From assembly GCF_001514145.1 (NCBI RefSeq), contig NZ_KQ948663.1, positions 164,438 through 228,437 on the forward strand: a stretch of 64,000 nt of DNA, written 5' to 3'. Below the pieces are notes generated by a model. The model was given only the letters and a program-made list of their open reading frames with translations. It was not told where the DNA came from and made no database searches. This document shows, piece after piece, positions 61,840 to 64,000 of this stretch (the stretch's first letter is position 1; every line of letters starts with the position of its first letter). The position numbers were made by a program, and so were the translations under genes. The stretch is from Streptomyces canus. Its GTDB lineage: Bacteria; Actinomycetota; Actinomycetes; Streptomycetales; Streptomycetaceae.

Positions 61840-63020
61840 GTGTCACGACCCGCCGGGCAGGTCTCCTGAGCGTCCTGCTCGCCGCCTCCGTCGCCCTCGT
61901 CCCGCCCACCGCCGCGCACGCCGACGGCATCCGCGCCAAGCAGTGGGCCCTGGACGCCATGCACACCCAGGAGGCCTGGCAGACCACCAAGGGCGCGGGC
62001 GTCACCGTCGCGGTCCTGGACACCGGCGTCGAGAACGACCACCCCGACCTCGTCGGCAACGTCCTCACCGGCAAGGACATGATCGGATTCGGCGCCGTGC
62101 GAGGGCAGCGGCCCTGGGCGCGGCACGGCACCGCCATGGCCGGCATCATCGCCGGTCACGGACACGGCGTGGGCAACGGCGACGGAGTCATGGGCATCGC
62201 CCCCGAGGCCAAGATCCTCCCCGTCCGCGTGATCCTGGAGGACGGCGACCCGGCCCGCTCCAAGGCCCGCAACACCCGCGGCAACGCCCTGGCCGAGGGC
62301 ATCCGCTGGGCCGCCGACCACGGAGCCGACGTCATCAACCTCTCCCTCGGCGACGACTCCGCCTCCGCGCACCCCGAGGCCGGTGAGGACGACGCCGTCC
62401 AGTACGCCCTCCAGAAGGGCGCCGTCGTCGTCGCCTCGGCGGGCAACGGCGGCGAGAAGGGCGACCACATCTCCTACCCGGCCGCCTACCCGGGCGTCAT
62501 CGCCGCCACCGCCGTCGACAAGTTCGGCACCCGCGCCTCCTTCTCCACCCGCCGCTGGTACGCCACGGTCGCGGCCCCCGGCGACGACGTCGTCATCGCC
62601 GACCCCGACCACAAGTACTACGAGGGCTGGGGAACCAGCGCGGCCTCCGCGTTCGTCTCGGGCGCGGTCGCCCTCGTCAAGGCCGCCCACCCGGACCTGC
62701 CGCCCGCACAGATCAAGAAGCTCCTGGAGGACACGGCCCGCAACGCCCCCTCAGGCGGCCGCGACGACTCCCGCGGCTTCGGCTTCGTCGACCCCTCGGC
62801 AGCCCTGAAGGCCGCGGCCCGCCTGAAGCCGCAGGGTCTGCAGCCGGCGTCCTACGGCGAGAAGTACTTCGGCTCCGGCCCCGATGCCGCCACGTCGGGG
62901 AGCGACACGGCCAGTTGGGCGGCCCCGCTCGCGGGCGGCGTGGGCGTGGCCCTGCTGATCACCGGGGTGGTCCTGTGGCGCGGCCGCCGGGGCCCCCGCC
63001 GGTCCCACGAGGGCTTCTGA
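61836..63020 (+). CDS. Mycosin-like subtilase (S8 family), membrane-anchored
   Basis: 394 residues. A signal peptide (about 1-29, ending TAAHA) leads to the subtilase domain with Asp62 (LDTGVENDHPD), His97 (RHGTAMAGIIAGHG) and Ser268 (GTSAASAFVSG), all present. A C-terminal membrane helix (about 361-383) with a basic tail anchors it. This plan matches mycosins (MycP) that accompany type VII secretion, but no EccC, EccD or WXG100 genes are in the window. The ATG at 61836 overlaps the stop of the proline-rich membrane protein, its likely partner. Confidence 0.92.
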
Positions 63021-63033
63021 GCGGGGCGAAGCC

Positions 63034-63987
63034 TCAACGGGCCGCCGCACCCGTGGCGTTCGCCGACGCGGATGCCGAGGCATCCGCTCCCGTGAACACC
63101 GACACCGCCGCCTGCGCCGCCGCCTCCACCAGCGAGATCCCCTTCGCCTGGGTGGAGCTCCCCTTCGAGAGCACGGCCACCAGATACGCGTGGCCGTCCG
63201 CCGTCACCCGCCCGATGCTGTTGACGTCCCACAGCCCGGTCGTGCTGCGCGGCAGCCACCCGTTCTTCAGCGCCCACCCGGAGCCGTCGGCCGCCGCCGA
63301 CACCCCCCACTGCTGGTCGGCCTCTATCCGGCCCATGAGCCCCTGAAGGTACGACCGCGAGGTCTCGCTCAGCTCCGAGTCGTCCCCGAACACCTGCTGC
63401 AGCAGGGTGAGCTGGTCGGCCGCCGTGGTCTGGGTCAGCCCCCACAGCGCCCCCTCGCCGGCCGCCGTGCCGGTCAGCCCGAACTTCTTGTTGGCGGCGT
63501 CCAGCCCGGAGGCCTTCCCGATGATGTCCCACAGCGCCGACGCCGAGGTGTTGTCGCTGTTCTCGATCATCGTGGTGGCGTACGCCTTCTCCCCCGCGCT
63601 GAGCCGCGTGCCCGCCTCCTGGTGCTGCAGCAGCAGCGCCGCCAGGATGTCGACCTTCACGATGCTCGCCGTGTCGAAGGCGCCGTCGCCGTGAACCGCG
63701 CTGTCGCCCGACTCCAGGGCGAGCACCGCGGCCGAGACCTTCTCGTCGCCCGTCGCGCCCACCGCCTTCATGGCGTCGGACAGCCGCTCGTCGAGATCCA
63801 CCACCGGCTCCGTCACAGCCGCCGCCTCCTCAGTCGTGGCCGCCGGGGAGGACGAGAACGACGGCATCGGCGCCGACGATACGGTGCCGCCCCCGGAGTG
63901 CGCCTGCGCCTTCACGTACACGGTCCCCCCGGCCGTGACGCCGGCGATGGCGACGCAGGCGAGCGCGGTGTACATCAAAGGCCGCAA
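63034..63987 (-). CDS. Class A beta-lactamase-fold serine hydrolase (start possibly outside the window)
   Basis: At least 317 residues. An N-terminal membrane or signal helix (LMYTALACVAIAGVTAG) and a Ser/Thr-rich linker precede a penicillin-binding/beta-lactamase fold with S108-IVK111, SDN (144-146) and KNG (241-243) in place of KTG. The order matches class A enzymes, yet the Glu of the omega loop is not obvious. A role as a secreted hydrolase or cell-wall protein is likelier than antibiotic resistance. The frame stays open to the window edge (RRLPL before the TTG at 63987), so the true start may lie beyond 64000. Confidence 0.82.
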   Translation of the reverse strand: MRPLMYTALACVAIAGVTAGGTVYVKAQAHSGGGTVSSAPMPSFSSSPAATTEEAAAVTEPVVDLDERLSDAMKAVGATGDEKVSAAVLALESGDSAVHGDGAFDTASIVKVDILAALLLQHQEAGTRLSAGEKAYATTMIENSDNTSASALWDIIGKASGLDAANKKFGLTGTAAGEGALWGLTQTTAADQLTLLQQVFGDDSELSETSRSYLQGLMGRIEADQQWGVSAAADGSGWALKNGWLPRSTTGLWDVNSIGRVTADGHAYLVAVLSKGSSTQAKGISLVEAAAQAAVSVFTGADASASASANATGAAAR

Positions 63988-64000
63988 GGGGAGCCTGCGG

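Noticed and set aside
63034..63987. A genuine beta-lactamase resistance gene
   Set aside because: The KTG box is KNG and the omega-loop Glu is not evident; membrane-anchored hydrolases of this fold are common in Streptomyces without a resistance role.

Overview
The window is chromosomal DNA of a Streptomyces or a very close relative. Codon third positions are almost all G or C, GTG and TTG starts are common, genes are densely packed, and the content is typically streptomycete: a bacterial proteasome with Pup ligation, a conservon, and an iron box of the DmdR/IdeR type. From memory, the gene order follows the S. coelicolor stretch from about SCO1649 down to SCO1611. All coordinates and starts were worked out by reading the sequence; no database was searched.

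Layout. 0.1-1.1 kb: a secreted protein and a ferredoxin. 1.3-7.5 kb: the proteasome locus (ARC/Mpa ATPase, Dop, Pup, an endonuclease VII-like gene, PrcB, PrcA). 7.6-9.9 kb: a LacI regulator divergent from an MFS exporter. 9.9-21 kb: PafA, two FKBP isomerases, PafB, PafC, a zinc-ribbon protein, a small membrane protein, TatA, TatC, a frameshifted lipid kinase and a HelY-type helicase, the block also linked to the proteasome in mycobacteria. 21-28.7 kb: an operon of allophanate hydrolase, urea/guanidine carboxylase and two DUF1989 proteins, divergent from a TetR regulator. 29-33.6 kb: a five-gene conservon ending in a CYP157-like P450. 33.6-37.6 kb: a pseudouridine synthase, a lone terpene synthase, a 1.3 kb stretch without a gene, and an acetyltransferase. 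37.6-42 kb: an APC permease, a PadR regulator and an ABC-2 exporter. 42-49.4 kb: a siderophore-interacting protein, a 5'-3' exonuclease, a betaine-type ABC importer, a XRE-cupin regulator and a metal-receptor-like protein. 49-52.4 kb: a TDT carrier, a LysR regulator and an APH-fold kinase. 52.4-57.6 kb: a gamma-glutamyl (probably ethanolamide) catabolic cluster. 57.6-64 kb: a DUF2510 protein, a PLP-dependent racemase/deaminase-like enzyme, a proline-rich membrane protein coupled to a mycosin-like protease, and a serine hydrolase at the edge.

How the genes work together. Pup, PafA, Dop, ARC and PrcBA form a complete tag-and-degrade pathway. Pup is already encoded with a C-terminal Glu, so Dop is probably needed mainly to remove Pup. 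PafB/PafC are the paired WYL activators that run the DNA-damage response in mycobacteria. The carboxylase, DUF1989 and allophanate hydrolase genes form a nitrogen-scavenging route, for guanidine or urea. A CTGTC-n4-GACAG palindrome lies in front of that operon and again in front of the APC permease 11.5 kb away, which suggests that catabolism and uptake are co-regulated. In the 53-kb cluster a second motif (GCAATGG-n9-ATACCTT) precedes both the GntR regulator and the amidohydrolase, tying that pathway together.

Most notable: the endonuclease VII-like gene translationally joined to prcB; the shared operator of the carboxylase operon and the permease; the P450 without ExxR in a conservon that also carries a TTA codon; the single-base frameshift in the lipid kinase; degenerate 70-bp tandem repeats upstream of the TetR gene; and the tandem duplicated binding domains in the betaine importer.
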